Shown: positions 55,262 to 63,882, counted from the first letter of the stretch. The stretch is 64,000 nucleotides of DNA from Dyadobacter sp. LHD-138 (GCF_030929615.1 NZ_JAVFVU010000036.1:20592-84591), one strand, 5' to 3'. Notes: a model not told the origin generated them from the letters alone. Translations and numbers: made by a program.

Positions 55262-56089
55262 ATGAAACCAGGCTTTTCAATTTTATATATTTTTATTTTC
55301 CTCTCCGCACTGTTGTTCTCCTGTGGCTCCGACGAGCCCGAACCAACCGATGGAAACGGCCGTGGTGATATCGTTTTTTATTTTGATAACACGGTTGGTA
55401 ACGAGCTTCTTGCGCTTAACAACACGAATTATAAAAATGCCAGCGGAGAGAGTTTTCGTGTTTCGGCGCTGAGTTATTATGTTTCGAATTTCAAATTGCT
55501 TCGCAAGGATGGAAGCCAGTATGTGATTCCGCAGGATTCGAGTTATTTTTTGATCAATGCCGCTGATAAAGAAAGTTATGAAGTAAGACTGGAAAATGTA
55601 CCCGTCGGGGATTATTCAGGCGTTACTTTTATGCTGGGCGTAGACAGCGCCAGAACCGTAGCTGCGGCGTCAAAACGGACAGGTGTACTGGATACCGGGG
55701 CTGGGAAAACGGGTGCGGCGATGTATTCGGATGCTAACGAAGGCTACACTTTCTTGAAACTGGAAGGGACGTCTGCAGCAGCGCCTGCTGCGAACGGCAA
55801 CAAATTTGCATATCAGATCAAAGGTTTTGGCGGATTGACAACGAAAACAGCCAATAACATCAAAACGATAAGCGTTCCTTTTACCGGAACCACAGCGACT
55901 GTTACGACAAGCAAGTCGCCGGAGGCTCATTTGCTGATCAACATTCTGAAAATATTTGATGGCGTCACGAAAGTCAGCATAGCGGGTTTGCCGCAGGCAG
56001 CAACCCCTGAACTGACTGCACCGCTGGCCAACAATTATACAACGATGTTCAGTCTGGATCACATCCATCCTACGTCCAGTGCTCATTGA
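55262..56089 (+). CDS. MbnP-like lipoprotein, copy 1, lacking the Trp/His copper signature
   Basis: A 275-residue lipoprotein read from ATG 55262 (lipobox ALLFSC). The MbnP/CorA-like beta-sandwich is clear: DIVFYFDNTVGNELLALNN, RVSALSYYVSNFKLLRKDG, PVGDYSGVTFMLGVDSAR, EGYTFLKLEG and TANNIKTISVPF. However, where copy 2 has M-Y-W-A-W-N-S-G-Y, this one has M154-Y-S-D-A-N-E-G-Y162, and where copy 2 has YYHIGLF it has AYQIKGF (Q185). The trytophans that MbnH could oxidise and a likely histidine ligand are gone. The C-terminus has an extra HIHP...AH. It may have become a partner or decoy, or use another metal site. Confidence 0.85.
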   Translation: MKPGFSILYIFIFLSALLFSCGSDEPEPTDGNGRGDIVFYFDNTVGNELLALNNTNYKNASGESFRVSALSYYVSNFKLLRKDGSQYVIPQDSSYFLINAADKESYEVRLENVPVGDYSGVTFMLGVDSARTVAAASKRTGVLDTGAGKTGAAMYSDANEGYTFLKLEGTSAAAPAANGNKFAYQIKGFGGLTTKTANNIKTISVPFTGTTATVTTSKSPEAHLLINILKIFDGVTKVSIAGLPQAATPELTAPLANNYTTMFSLDHIHPTSSAH

Positions 56090-56107
56090 TGTTAATCGTG
56101 AAAAACA

Positions 56108-57247
56108 GTGAAATCAATTAAGAAAATATTGGAGCAAAAACGACTGATAAGGCCTGTTCTGGTCTTGTTGATCGGTGTGACTTGGATAGGCGTCATGTTG
56201 GGTGCATGCAAACCGGAAGAAAATAATCAGGAGCCGGAACCGTCCGGATCAACACCGCTGGCATGGAAAAAACCGGCAAATTTCCCGGATCCCGTTTATA
56301 ACCTGACCAAGAATCCGTTGACAGAAGAAGGTGTTGCATTGGGCAAGTTTCTTTTTTACGACGGCATCCTTTCCAGCAACCAGATTATCGGATGCGGAAC
56401 CTGTCATCAGCAGCAGTCTGCTTTTACGCATCATGGACATGAATTAAGTCACGGTGTCAACGACCAGCTTGGAAGACGCAACTCGCCTTCGATTCAAAAC
56501 GTGGCCTGGAATCCGGCTTTCTTTTGGGATGGCGGCGTGTTTGATATGGATTTCGTCCCTTTCAACCCGATCGAAAACCCGGTAGAAATGGGTGAAACGG
56601 TAAACCATGTGCTTGAAAAACTGCGGAACACGCCTGATAAATCGGCAAAGGTGCAGGTAGATTATCCTAAAATGTTCAAGGCTGCATTTGGTACACCGGA
56701 GATCACCACGGAACGAATGATGAAGGCTTTGTCGCAGTTTATGACCACCATGGTTTCGGCCGAATCGCGTTACGACAAGTTTGCCCTGGGTGATGTTACC
56801 GCGCTTTCAACGGAAGAAAAAGAAGGGCTTAAACTGTTTCGGCAAAATTGCGGATCGTGTCATGAAGGTGAGCTGTTTACCAATTTCAGTTTCAGGAATA
56901 ATGGTTTGGCACCCTTAAAGGCCGACGATCAGGGACGTTATGAAGTGACAAAAAGCGAAGCGGATAAGTACAAATTCAAAGTGCCGAGTCTTCGGAATAT
57001 CAGTTTCACAGCGCCCTACATGCACGATGGTCGTTACAAAACGCTGGGTGAGGTCATGGAACATTACACCGATAAAGTAATAAATTCCGAAACGCTGGAT
57101 CCATTGCTGAGAGCTGGCGGGAAGCCGGGGCTTAATCTCAGCGAAACTGAAAAAGAGAGCATTATAGCTTTTCTCAGAACGCTGAGTGACGACAACTTTA
57201 TAAAAAATAAATCCTTTTCCGATCCCGGAATCGGCAACGCATTATAA
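56108..57247 (+). CDS. MbnH-like di-heme peroxidase, copy 1
   Basis: A 379-residue di-heme protein from a GTG start, 18 nt after MbnP copy 1. An N-terminal hydrophobic segment ends in a lipobox-like LGAC. Haem motifs are CGTCH (96-100) and CGSCH (248-252), followed by NISFTAPYMHDGR. GVALGKFLFYDGILSSN and FTHHGHELSHG are shared with copy 2. MbnH enzymes form a high-valent di-haem state and convert a Trp of MbnP to kynurenine. Here the adjacent MbnP lacks that Trp, so this copy may act on another substrate or on copy 2. Confidence 0.92.
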   Translation: MKSIKKILEQKRLIRPVLVLLIGVTWIGVMLGACKPEENNQEPEPSGSTPLAWKKPANFPDPVYNLTKNPLTEEGVALGKFLFYDGILSSNQIIGCGTCHQQQSAFTHHGHELSHGVNDQLGRRNSPSIQNVAWNPAFFWDGGVFDMDFVPFNPIENPVEMGETVNHVLEKLRNTPDKSAKVQVDYPKMFKAAFGTPEITTERMMKALSQFMTTMVSAESRYDKFALGDVTALSTEEKEGLKLFRQNCGSCHEGELFTNFSFRNNGLAPLKADDQGRYEVTKSEADKYKFKVPSLRNISFTAPYMHDGRYKTLGEVMEHYTDKVINSETLDPLLRAGGKPGLNLSETEKESIIAFLRTLSDDNFIKNKSFSDPGIGNAL

Positions 57248-57257
57248 ATTTTTAACG

Positions 57258-58163
57258 ATGAAAATACGCAGCTTTTTAATGACCCTGCTTTTGGCACCGC
57301 TTTTTTCGCAGGCCTGTGATATATGCGGGTGTGCAAACAGCGGATCCTATTTCGGACTTATGCCGCAATCCAACAAGTCGGTTATTGGTATCCGTTACAA
57401 CCATCTGAATTTCACGACGCACCCTGCAAGCCAGGTTTTACGCACGGAAGAAAAATTTAACGTTACAGAACTTTACACACGGTTTTTCCCGATAAAACGG
57501 GTGCAGATCATGGCGTTTTTGCCGTATCGGATGGATCAGCAGATCACGACTTCCGGGACTAAAAAACAGAATGGTTTTGGCGACATGACCATCCTCATCA
57601 ATTACAACATTCTGAATACGCTCATGGACCGGGAAAATTCTTCAAAATTCACGCATACGCTGATGGTCGGCGGGGGGATCAAACTTCCGACGGGGCGTTT
57701 CAAGTATGATGAAAATGATGTTTTGCAGGTTGCCAACGCCAATTTTCAGCCGGGCACCGGTAGCACGGATTTTATCTTGAACGCATTTTACACCGTCAAT
57801 CTGGATCAGTGGGGACTGGGTTTCAATGTTTCAAGAAAATTCAATACGACCAACTCGCAGGAATATCATTTTGGAAATCAGTTGTATGGAACCATGGATT
57901 TGTACCGGTCTTTTAAAGTGGGAAAAATGACGTTGACGCCAGCCGTTGGCCTTTATGCGGAGCAATCTGCACGCGGGACAAAAAATGATGTGGTTTTGGA
58001 TGAAACGGGTGGCAGGCAGTTAAACGGAACGGTAGGCTTGAATCTTTTCTCAAACCGCTGGACTCTGGGTATTAACGGCCAGAAACCCATTGCGCAGAAA
58101 AGTAATTCGGGGCATGTGGTCGCGAAGGAAAGGATACTGGTACAGGTTGGCTTTCTTTTTTAG
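57258..58163 (+). CDS. Outer-membrane beta-barrel protein with N-terminal CDICGC motif
   Basis: A 301-residue protein 10 nt after MbnH copy 1. The signal peptide ends near LFSQA, so the mature protein begins close to C-D-I-C-G-C. The rest has transporter-like barrel strands (SVIGIRYNHLNF, VQIMAFLPYRMDQ, HTLMVGGGIKLPTGRF, WGLGFNVSRKF, MTLTPAVGLYAEQ) and ends VQVGFLF. The cysteine cluster at the mature N-terminus resembles a soft-metal site facing the periplasm. It may bring copper to or across the outer membrane, which is inference from context. Confidence 0.75.
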   Translation: MKIRSFLMTLLLAPLFSQACDICGCANSGSYFGLMPQSNKSVIGIRYNHLNFTTHPASQVLRTEEKFNVTELYTRFFPIKRVQIMAFLPYRMDQQITTSGTKKQNGFGDMTILINYNILNTLMDRENSSKFTHTLMVGGGIKLPTGRFKYDENDVLQVANANFQPGTGSTDFILNAFYTVNLDQWGLGFNVSRKFNTTNSQEYHFGNQLYGTMDLYRSFKVGKMTLTPAVGLYAEQSARGTKNDVVLDETGGRQLNGTVGLNLFSNRWTLGINGQKPIAQKSNSGHVVAKERILVQVGFLF

Positions 58164-58307
58164 AGATTTCAGAGCTCCTGAAATTTAATATACGACTTGG
58201 CTGCGGTGCTATATCAAAACCTGCTGTTTAGCCGTTTTTGAAAGTAACCGTTCGTGAGTAAATGTCTGATTTTTTATAACAGAATCTTATTTAGTTTTAT
58301 AAATAGT

Positions 58308-59144
58308 ATGAAAAAACTGGTGTATTTCTATCTTCTTTTGATGGTGGTTTCTTTGCTGGTCGTAGCTTGTAAAGATGACTCCGATGAAATAAAAGATCCC
58401 GGACTAGTGGCCGGAAAAGGCAAATTTCTGCTGCAATTTGACAACGTGGTGGGAAAGCAGGACCTTGTTCTTGATAACAAAACCTATACCAATAGTCTTG
58501 GCGAAAGTCTTACGATATCCCGGTTCAATTATTTTGTTTCCAACATCAAGCTTCTGCGTGAAGATGGACAAAGTTATACGATCCCACAGGATTCGAGTTA
58601 TTTCAGAATTGTGGAGTCTGATCCGAAATCTCAGATTCTTTCACTGAACAACCTGCCTGATGGAAATTATTCGGGAATTGAATATATCATCGGAGTAGAC
58701 AGTCTGCGCAGTGTTTCCGGGATCGAGAAAAGGGGAGGCGCTTTGGATCCGTCGGGTGAAATGTCTGGAGATGGTATGTACTGGGCCTGGAACTCGGGCT
58801 ACATTTTTCTTAAACTGGAAGGCGCCTCGCCGCAATCGTCCGCTTCCAATGGCAAGTTTTATTACCATATCGGCTTGTTTGGAGGGTTTAACCAGAAAAC
58901 GGTCAATAACATCAAAACGGTTAAAATTGATTTTGGAGGAAGCAGGGCCATTGTGAAAGGCGACAGTATTCCGAGCGTAAAATTGTATGCCGATGTGGAG
59001 AAGGTTTATAACGGTCCCAACCCGATCAGTTTTGATAAAAATCCGAGCATTATGGCTGATCCGGTTTTGTCGGTTGGAGTGGCCAATAATTACAAATCGA
59101 TGTTTAGTTTTGGAGAGCTAAAACAGAATAGCCAGGCAAAGTAA
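58308..59144 (+). CDS. MbnP-like copper-binding lipoprotein, copy 2, with intact signature
   Basis: A 278-residue lipoprotein read from ATG 58308 (lipobox VVAC); the upstream GTG would spoil the signal. It has all MbnP-like elements: FLLQFDNVVGKQDLVLDN, FVSNIKLLRED, YSGIEYIIGVDSLR, M157-Y-W159-A-W161-N-S-G-Y, H187 in YYHIGLFGG, and VNNIKTVKIDF. In the characterised family a tryptophan is oxidised to kynurenine by MbnH and forms a Cu(I) site with histidines; which Trp would be used here is not decided by sequence. MbnH copy 2 lies 24 nt downstream. Confidence 0.9.
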   Translation: MKKLVYFYLLLMVVSLLVVACKDDSDEIKDPGLVAGKGKFLLQFDNVVGKQDLVLDNKTYTNSLGESLTISRFNYFVSNIKLLREDGQSYTIPQDSSYFRIVESDPKSQILSLNNLPDGNYSGIEYIIGVDSLRSVSGIEKRGGALDPSGEMSGDGMYWAWNSGYIFLKLEGASPQSSASNGKFYYHIGLFGGFNQKTVNNIKTVKIDFGGSRAIVKGDSIPSVKLYADVEKVYNGPNPISFDKNPSIMADPVLSVGVANNYKSMFSFGELKQNSQAK

Positions 59145-59168
59145 CCGGGCCAGTCGCTGAAATCATTT

Positions 59169-60311
59169 ATGGATAAAACGTTTCATGTTGTTGTGAAGAG
59201 GATTTGCCTGCTTTTGAGCGTGTCATTAGTCATGTTGCTGATGGGGATAGCCTGCTCGGGATCGGGAGGAGGTACGGATAATCCTGATCCGGACCCTGAA
59301 CCAACCGGGCCGACACCGCTGCAATGGGTGAAACCAAAACATTTTCCAGATCCGGTTTATGATCTCACCAAAAATCCTCTGACGGCCGAGGGCGTTTTAC
59401 TGGGCAAGTTTTTGTTTTATGATGGCATCCTTTCCCGCACCAATATCATCGGATGCGGCACCTGTCATCAGCAGCAGTCTGCTTTCACGCATCATGGGCA
59501 TGAACTTAGCCACGGTGTGGACGATAAGCTGGGCACACGAAATGCGCCTGCTGTTCAGAACCTTGCATGGAATACGTCATTTTTCTGGGATGGAAATGTG
59601 CATGGGCTGGATTCTGTTCCGCTCAATCCGATTCAGAATAAGGTGGAAATGGATGAAACCATGGACAATATTCTGGTGAAACTGAGGGCAACACCCAATC
59701 CAGCCTCCAAAGTGCAGGTGGATTATCCTAAAATGTTCAAGGCTGCGTATGGTACTACGGAAATTACTTCTGAAAAGGTAAGGAAAGCCTTGTCGCAGTT
59801 TATGATGACGATCGTTTCAGCCAATTCGAAATACGATTATTATGTGCTGGGTGACGCTGCTGCTTTCACGGCCGACGAAAAAGCAGGCATGGTACTTTTC
59901 AAACAGAAATGTTCCTCATGTCATAGCGGTGAATTATTTACCGATTTCAGCTTCCGGAATAATGGCCTGCCGCCGAAGAAGATAAATGATCAGGGACGTT
60001 ACGCGATCACTAAAAACAACAGCGACCTGAACAAATTCAAGGTGCCAAGTTTGAGAAATGTTGCGCTTACCGCGCCCTACATGCACGATGGCCGGTTCGT
60101 TACTTTGGAGCAGGTACTTAATCACTATACCGATTCGATGCAGTCGTCGGAGACTTTGGACGATGTTTTCAAGCTGGCCGGCGGAAAAGTCGGGGTTAAC
60201 CTGACGGCCTCAGAAAAGCAAAGTATTATTCTGTTCCTGCGGACATTAAGCGACGATCAGTTTATTCGTGATCCGGCGTTATCGGATCCGGGTGTTGGAA
60301 ATGCCCTTTAA
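59169..60311 (+). CDS. MbnH-like di-heme peroxidase, copy 2
   Basis: A 380-residue lipoprotein-type di-heme protein (lipobox GIAC). Haem motifs are at the same positions as in copy 1: CGTCH (96-100) and CSSCH (248-252), with NVALTAPYMHDGR. Long shared stretches with copy 1 (for example QVDYPKMFKAAYGT and SFRNNGL) mark a fairly recent duplication of an MbnP-MbnH pair. It presumably modifies MbnP copy 2, whose stop is 24 nt upstream. The stop is 9 nt before the second GKCYL gene. Confidence 0.93.
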   Translation: MDKTFHVVVKRICLLLSVSLVMLLMGIACSGSGGGTDNPDPDPEPTGPTPLQWVKPKHFPDPVYDLTKNPLTAEGVLLGKFLFYDGILSRTNIIGCGTCHQQQSAFTHHGHELSHGVDDKLGTRNAPAVQNLAWNTSFFWDGNVHGLDSVPLNPIQNKVEMDETMDNILVKLRATPNPASKVQVDYPKMFKAAYGTTEITSEKVRKALSQFMMTIVSANSKYDYYVLGDAAAFTADEKAGMVLFKQKCSSCHSGELFTDFSFRNNGLPPKKINDQGRYAITKNNSDLNKFKVPSLRNVALTAPYMHDGRFVTLEQVLNHYTDSMQSSETLDDVFKLAGGKVGVNLTASEKQSIILFLRTLSDDQFIRDPALSDPGVGNAL

Positions 60312-60320
60312 TTAAAATCA

Positions 60321-60698
60321 ATGCGCGTCTTTACAGCCTATTTGTTGTTGTTTTCGATAATGCTGCCAACGGTTAGCCCGTGGGGGACGATCGCGTATTT
60401 CCATTTAAACCGTGATTATATCGCAAAGGTACTTTGTGAAAATCGCCAGCGGCCCGAGCTGAAATGTAACGGTAAATGTTATCTGGCCCGAAAACTCAAA
60501 GAGCAGGAAGACAATAAGGACAAGGAGACAACAAGTCAGGTTCAAAATTTGCCTGTGTTGCAGCTTTTTAATCAGCCTGTCACCTTATTTAAATTTTCTC
60601 CCGATCTTTTGCACCTGAAAGAAAAGCCCGGTTTTTTCTATCAGCTCGCCGTTTATCTTTCTCCCGCATCGCGTTTACTGAGACCGCCCAGGGGCTAG
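60321..60698 (+). CDS. Small membrane protein with C-x9-C-x3-C (GKCYL) motif, copy 2
   Basis: A 125-residue paralogue of the protein at 54731, 9 nt after MbnH copy 2. The N-terminal hydrophobic segment (VFTAYLLLFSIMLPTV) is followed by NRDYIAKVLC...LKCNGKCYLARK with C39, C49 and C53. The C-terminal halves of the two copies differ strongly, so only the cysteine segment is under evident constraint. Its repetition within the island suggests a specific job with the MbnP-MbnH pairs, for instance passing copper. Confidence 0.75.
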   Translation: MRVFTAYLLLFSIMLPTVSPWGTIAYFHLNRDYIAKVLCENRQRPELKCNGKCYLARKLKEQEDNKDKETTSQVQNLPVLQLFNQPVTLFKFSPDLLHLKEKPGFFYQLAVYLSPASRLLRPPRG

Positions 60699-60852
60699 GT
60701 TTTGCATCGATTTTCTGGTTTTACCACATCCCTTTATTCTTTCTGACGATCGGATTTATCACACATTTAGATAAATGTGTGAGGGGAAATCATGTGTAAC
60801 CCGAACAGATTTCAACCAATCATCTTTCTGGATTTTAGTAAACAAAACATTT

Positions 60853-61644
60853 ATGAAACGAATTTTCATTTTCGCTCTGGCGACTTTTATATTTTCCTCT
60901 TGTGATAGTAACGATGATGCATCGGACGTGGCACCTGTTACAAATTCAAAAACAAGTATCACTTTTGACGCCCGCGTTGGTTCTGCCGATTTTGCCCTAA
61001 ACAAGGATTTTGTCATTGGCAGCCGGACCTACAACTTTTCAAAACTTCGGTATTGGGTCAGCAACGTCACATTGGTTGATGCAAAGGGCGCGGAATATCT
61101 CGTTCCCAATTCATATTACCTGATGGAGGAAGTGGGCGACCTGAACCTGTCCGGCACGATTGCAGATAAGCTTACCTATCCTGCCCGCAAAAGGGAGACC
61201 ATCGAGGTCGGGGATATTCCGGCAGGGGAGTACAAAAGCATCAAATTCTCTATCGGTGTGGATGCCAGACACAACGATAATCTGAGCCTTACCGACGGCG
61301 AACTGACCATTGCCAATGGCATGAGCAATATTGCCTGGATGTGGCACACGAGTTATATTTTTACTTCGGTGGGTGGCACGGTGAAGGAGGGGACAACGGG
61401 TGGAGAATTTACGGCAGAAACAGGTTTGAACGCCAATTACAAAACGGTTTCTCTTGATTTTACAACACCTGTCAATTTTGCAACCACCAAAGGTGTGGTA
61501 CTTAATCTGGATGTGACCCGTATTGTCGATGGGATTGATCTGATCAAAACCCCAAAAGTAAATGCCGCACAGGCCACGATCATGTCGGCTTTGGCAAATA
61601 ACTATGGAACCAAGGCGCTCTCTTTCAGTGCGATTTCAAAATAA
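60853..61644 (+). CDS. MbnP-like lipoprotein, copy 3, with Trp pair but Glu at the His position
   Basis: A 263-residue lipoprotein read from ATG 60853 (lipobox IFSSC). It is the most divergent copy: TSITFDARVGSADFALNKDF, KLRYWVSNVTLVDAKGAEY, AGEYKSIKFSIGVDARHND. The W-x-W is present as W162-M-W164-H165-T-S-Y168, but the segment aligned with YHIG reads A188-E189-T-G. H165 beside the second Trp could replace the missing histidine. It pairs with MbnH copy 3, whose start is 11 nt downstream. Confidence 0.87.
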   Translation: MKRIFIFALATFIFSSCDSNDDASDVAPVTNSKTSITFDARVGSADFALNKDFVIGSRTYNFSKLRYWVSNVTLVDAKGAEYLVPNSYYLMEEVGDLNLSGTIADKLTYPARKRETIEVGDIPAGEYKSIKFSIGVDARHNDNLSLTDGELTIANGMSNIAWMWHTSYIFTSVGGTVKEGTTGGEFTAETGLNANYKTVSLDFTTPVNFATTKGVVLNLDVTRIVDGIDLIKTPKVNAAQATIMSALANNYGTKALSFSAISK

Positions 61645-61655
61645 ATTAGGCACTA

Positions 61656-62702
61656 TTGAAAAACTTGGCTTTCCATATTGCTGGTTTAAGTTTTGTTCTG
61701 GCGGCTTGCCATGACAATCCGAAAGTTGAACCGGGATCTCAGCCTTATGGGTTTGAGGTCCCGGCCAATTTTCCTGTGCCGCAGGAAAATCCTGAAAACC
61801 CGATGACGAAAGAGGGGATTGCTTTGGGCAGATTGCTCTTTTACGATGTTCGGCTTTCTGGCAATAACAAAATTTCCTGCGCAAGCTGTCACGAGCCAAA
61901 GCTGGCTTTTAGTGACGGCAAAGCGCTGGGCAATGCCGGTGTTTCAGGAACAACGTTACATAGGCATGCCCCGGCACTCATCAATCTGGCGTGGGCAGGG
62001 AATGGTCTTTTTTGGGATGGAGGTTCCACAAATCTGGAATCTCAGGCATTTGGTCCGTTAACCGCCGCTGACGAAATGCATCAGGATTTATTTGAATTGA
62101 TAGAAGAACTGAATATCGTTCCTGATTATGTAACGCGGTTTAAGGCTGCTTTCAATGAGAAAATTACCTCGCAAAATGTGGTGAAAGCGTTGGCACAGTT
62201 TCAGAGAAGCCTGGTTTCGGCCAGTTCCCGGTACGATAAATACCGGAGAAATGAGCCCGGAGGAAATTTATCGCCTCAGGAATTGGTTGGTTTGCAGCTG
62301 GTTCAGGAAAAATGTCAGGGCTGCCATGTCGGTGAGTTATTCACTGATCATGATTATCATAACAATGGTATTGATGCAGATTTTAGTAACGATGCCCTGG
62401 AAGGTATTTTTCAGGGAAGGTTCCGGGTTACTTATAAAACGGCTGATATTGGACGTTTTAAAACACCGACATTACGGAATGTTGCGCTCACCGCTCCCTA
62501 CATGCACGATGGCAGGTTTGAGCGCCTGGAAGATGTGCTGGACCATTATTCAGAAGAAATTAAAACATCATCCACGCTGGATTTAAAACTGCCCGAAAAA
62601 GGGTTAAAGTTGAAAGCGGAAGAAAAAAAGGCGATCATAACATTTCTGAAAACACTGACAGATCAAGAATTTATCACCAACCCTGAATTCAGTCGCCCAT
62701 AA
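61656..62702 (+). CDS. MbnH-like di-heme peroxidase, copy 3
   Basis: A 348-residue lipoprotein (lipobox LAAC) from a TTG start. Haem motifs are CASCH (75-79) and CQGCH (220-224), with NVALTAPYMHDGRF. It lacks the FTHHGHELSHG segment shared by copies 1 and 2 and reads FSDGKALGNAG there, so it belongs to a different branch, like its MbnP partner. It presumably oxidises MbnP copy 3. Confidence 0.92.
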   Translation: MKNLAFHIAGLSFVLAACHDNPKVEPGSQPYGFEVPANFPVPQENPENPMTKEGIALGRLLFYDVRLSGNNKISCASCHEPKLAFSDGKALGNAGVSGTTLHRHAPALINLAWAGNGLFWDGGSTNLESQAFGPLTAADEMHQDLFELIEELNIVPDYVTRFKAAFNEKITSQNVVKALAQFQRSLVSASSRYDKYRRNEPGGNLSPQELVGLQLVQEKCQGCHVGELFTDHDYHNNGIDADFSNDALEGIFQGRFRVTYKTADIGRFKTPTLRNVALTAPYMHDGRFERLEDVLDHYSEEIKTSSTLDLKLPEKGLKLKAEEKKAIITFLKTLTDQEFITNPEFSRP

Positions 62703-62765
62703 TCCTGTTGTTTATTTTATAGCCCGTTTCTATTTATTATTTACCATTACAATTAATATTCTACT

Positions 62766-63251
62766 ATGAAGAAGTACATTTTAGCCGCCCTGACCATTTC
62801 GTTTTTATATGCCTGCAATGGTGCCGGTGAGAAAAAAGAGGGCCACGAAGGGCATGAGCATAACGATGAAAAAACACCTTTGGACGCCCAAACGCAGGAG
62901 ATGCTGGCCATTCACGACAGCATTATGCCGCATATGGATCAGGTCATGAATTTGAAAAAACAGCTCGGCGATGATATTAAAACGACGGATAGTCTGATTA
63001 AGATCAAGTCGACAAGTTTGCTGACGGCACGGAAAGAGGAAGCGCAAAAATTACATGGACAACTGGACAGCGCGGATAAGGCGATGATGGGCTGGATGCA
63101 TGAATTCAAATTTGATACGTTGAAATCGCTGGAGAAAACAGCGGCGGGTGCTTACGTCGCCGATCAAAAGAAAAAAATCGAAAATGTTAGGGTGCTCATG
63201 AATAAGGGTATTGCGGATGCGGCTCAGTTTGTTGAAAAAACGAAAAAGTGA
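62766..63251 (+). CDS. His-rich lipoprotein upstream of Sco
   Basis: A 161-residue lipoprotein (lipobox LYAC) with a His/Glu-rich segment just after the lipidated Cys (KKEGHEGHEHND), then a long helical part (IHDSIMPHMDQVMNLKKQLG, WMHEFKFDTLKSLEK) and no cysteine later. No family is recognised. The histidines and methionines (H-D-S-I-M-P-H-M) could bind copper. Its stop is one base before the Sco start, so the two are probably made together. Confidence 0.7.
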   Translation: MKKYILAALTISFLYACNGAGEKKEGHEGHEHNDEKTPLDAQTQEMLAIHDSIMPHMDQVMNLKKQLGDDIKTTDSLIKIKSTSLLTARKEEAQKLHGQLDSADKAMMGWMHEFKFDTLKSLEKTAAGAYVADQKKKIENVRVLMNKGIADAAQFVEKTKK

Positions 63252-63252
63252 T

Positions 63253-63882
63253 ATGAAAGTACCATGGATTTTGCGCATTGCGGTGCTATTAGCGATAAGT
63301 GCCGGCTGCCAGACTAAAAAGCTGGATTATTTCGGAGAACCCGAGGTAGTTAAAAAGGTGGTGGACGGGAAGGAAACCGAAGAGACGATTTATCCGACAA
63401 TTCCTGACTTTTCGTTCACGAACCAGGATAAGCAGACGATTACCGAAAAAGATTTTAAGAACAAGGTTTATGTGGCTGACTTCTTTTTTGTGACTTGTCC
63501 TACCATCTGCCCGATTATGAAAAAAAATATGCTGACGGTTTACAAGGAATTTAAAGACAATCCGGATGTCAGAATTCTTTCGCATACCATCGATCCCGAA
63601 CATGATACGCCGGAGATTTTGAAACAATATGCGACCGATTTGGGGATAGCGGGAAATACGTGGCAGTTTGTCACAGGTGATCGTGAGAGGATTTATGACA
63701 TTGGCCAGAAACATTATATGGTGAGTGCGATGGAGGATTCAAGCCAGGCGGGCGGATATATCCATAGTGGTGCTTTTGTGCTGATCGATAAAGACAGGCA
63801 TATCCGGGGTATGTACGACGGAACCACGCAGGAGGGGACAGACAAGCTGATCAAAGACCTGGGTGTTCTTTTAAAGGAATAA
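63253..63882 (+). CDS. SCO1/SenC-family copper chaperone
   Basis: A 209-residue lipoprotein-type protein (AGC near residue 17) read from ATG 63253. The Sco thioredoxin fold has the copper-binding CPTIC (C82, C86) in FVTCPTICPIM, and H171 in YIHSGAFVLIDKD, the standard three Cu ligands; DPEHDTPEILKQYA is also typical. Sco proteins deliver copper to, or reduce, the CuA site of cytochrome oxidase. It ends the copper island and gives the strongest independent support for a copper role of the neighbours. Confidence 0.95.
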   Translation: MKVPWILRIAVLLAISAGCQTKKLDYFGEPEVVKKVVDGKETEETIYPTIPDFSFTNQDKQTITEKDFKNKVYVADFFFVTCPTICPIMKKNMLTVYKEFKDNPDVRILSHTIDPEHDTPEILKQYATDLGIAGNTWQFVTGDRERIYDIGQKHYMVSAMEDSSQAGGYIHSGAFVLIDKDRHIRGMYDGTTQEGTDKLIKDLGVLLKE

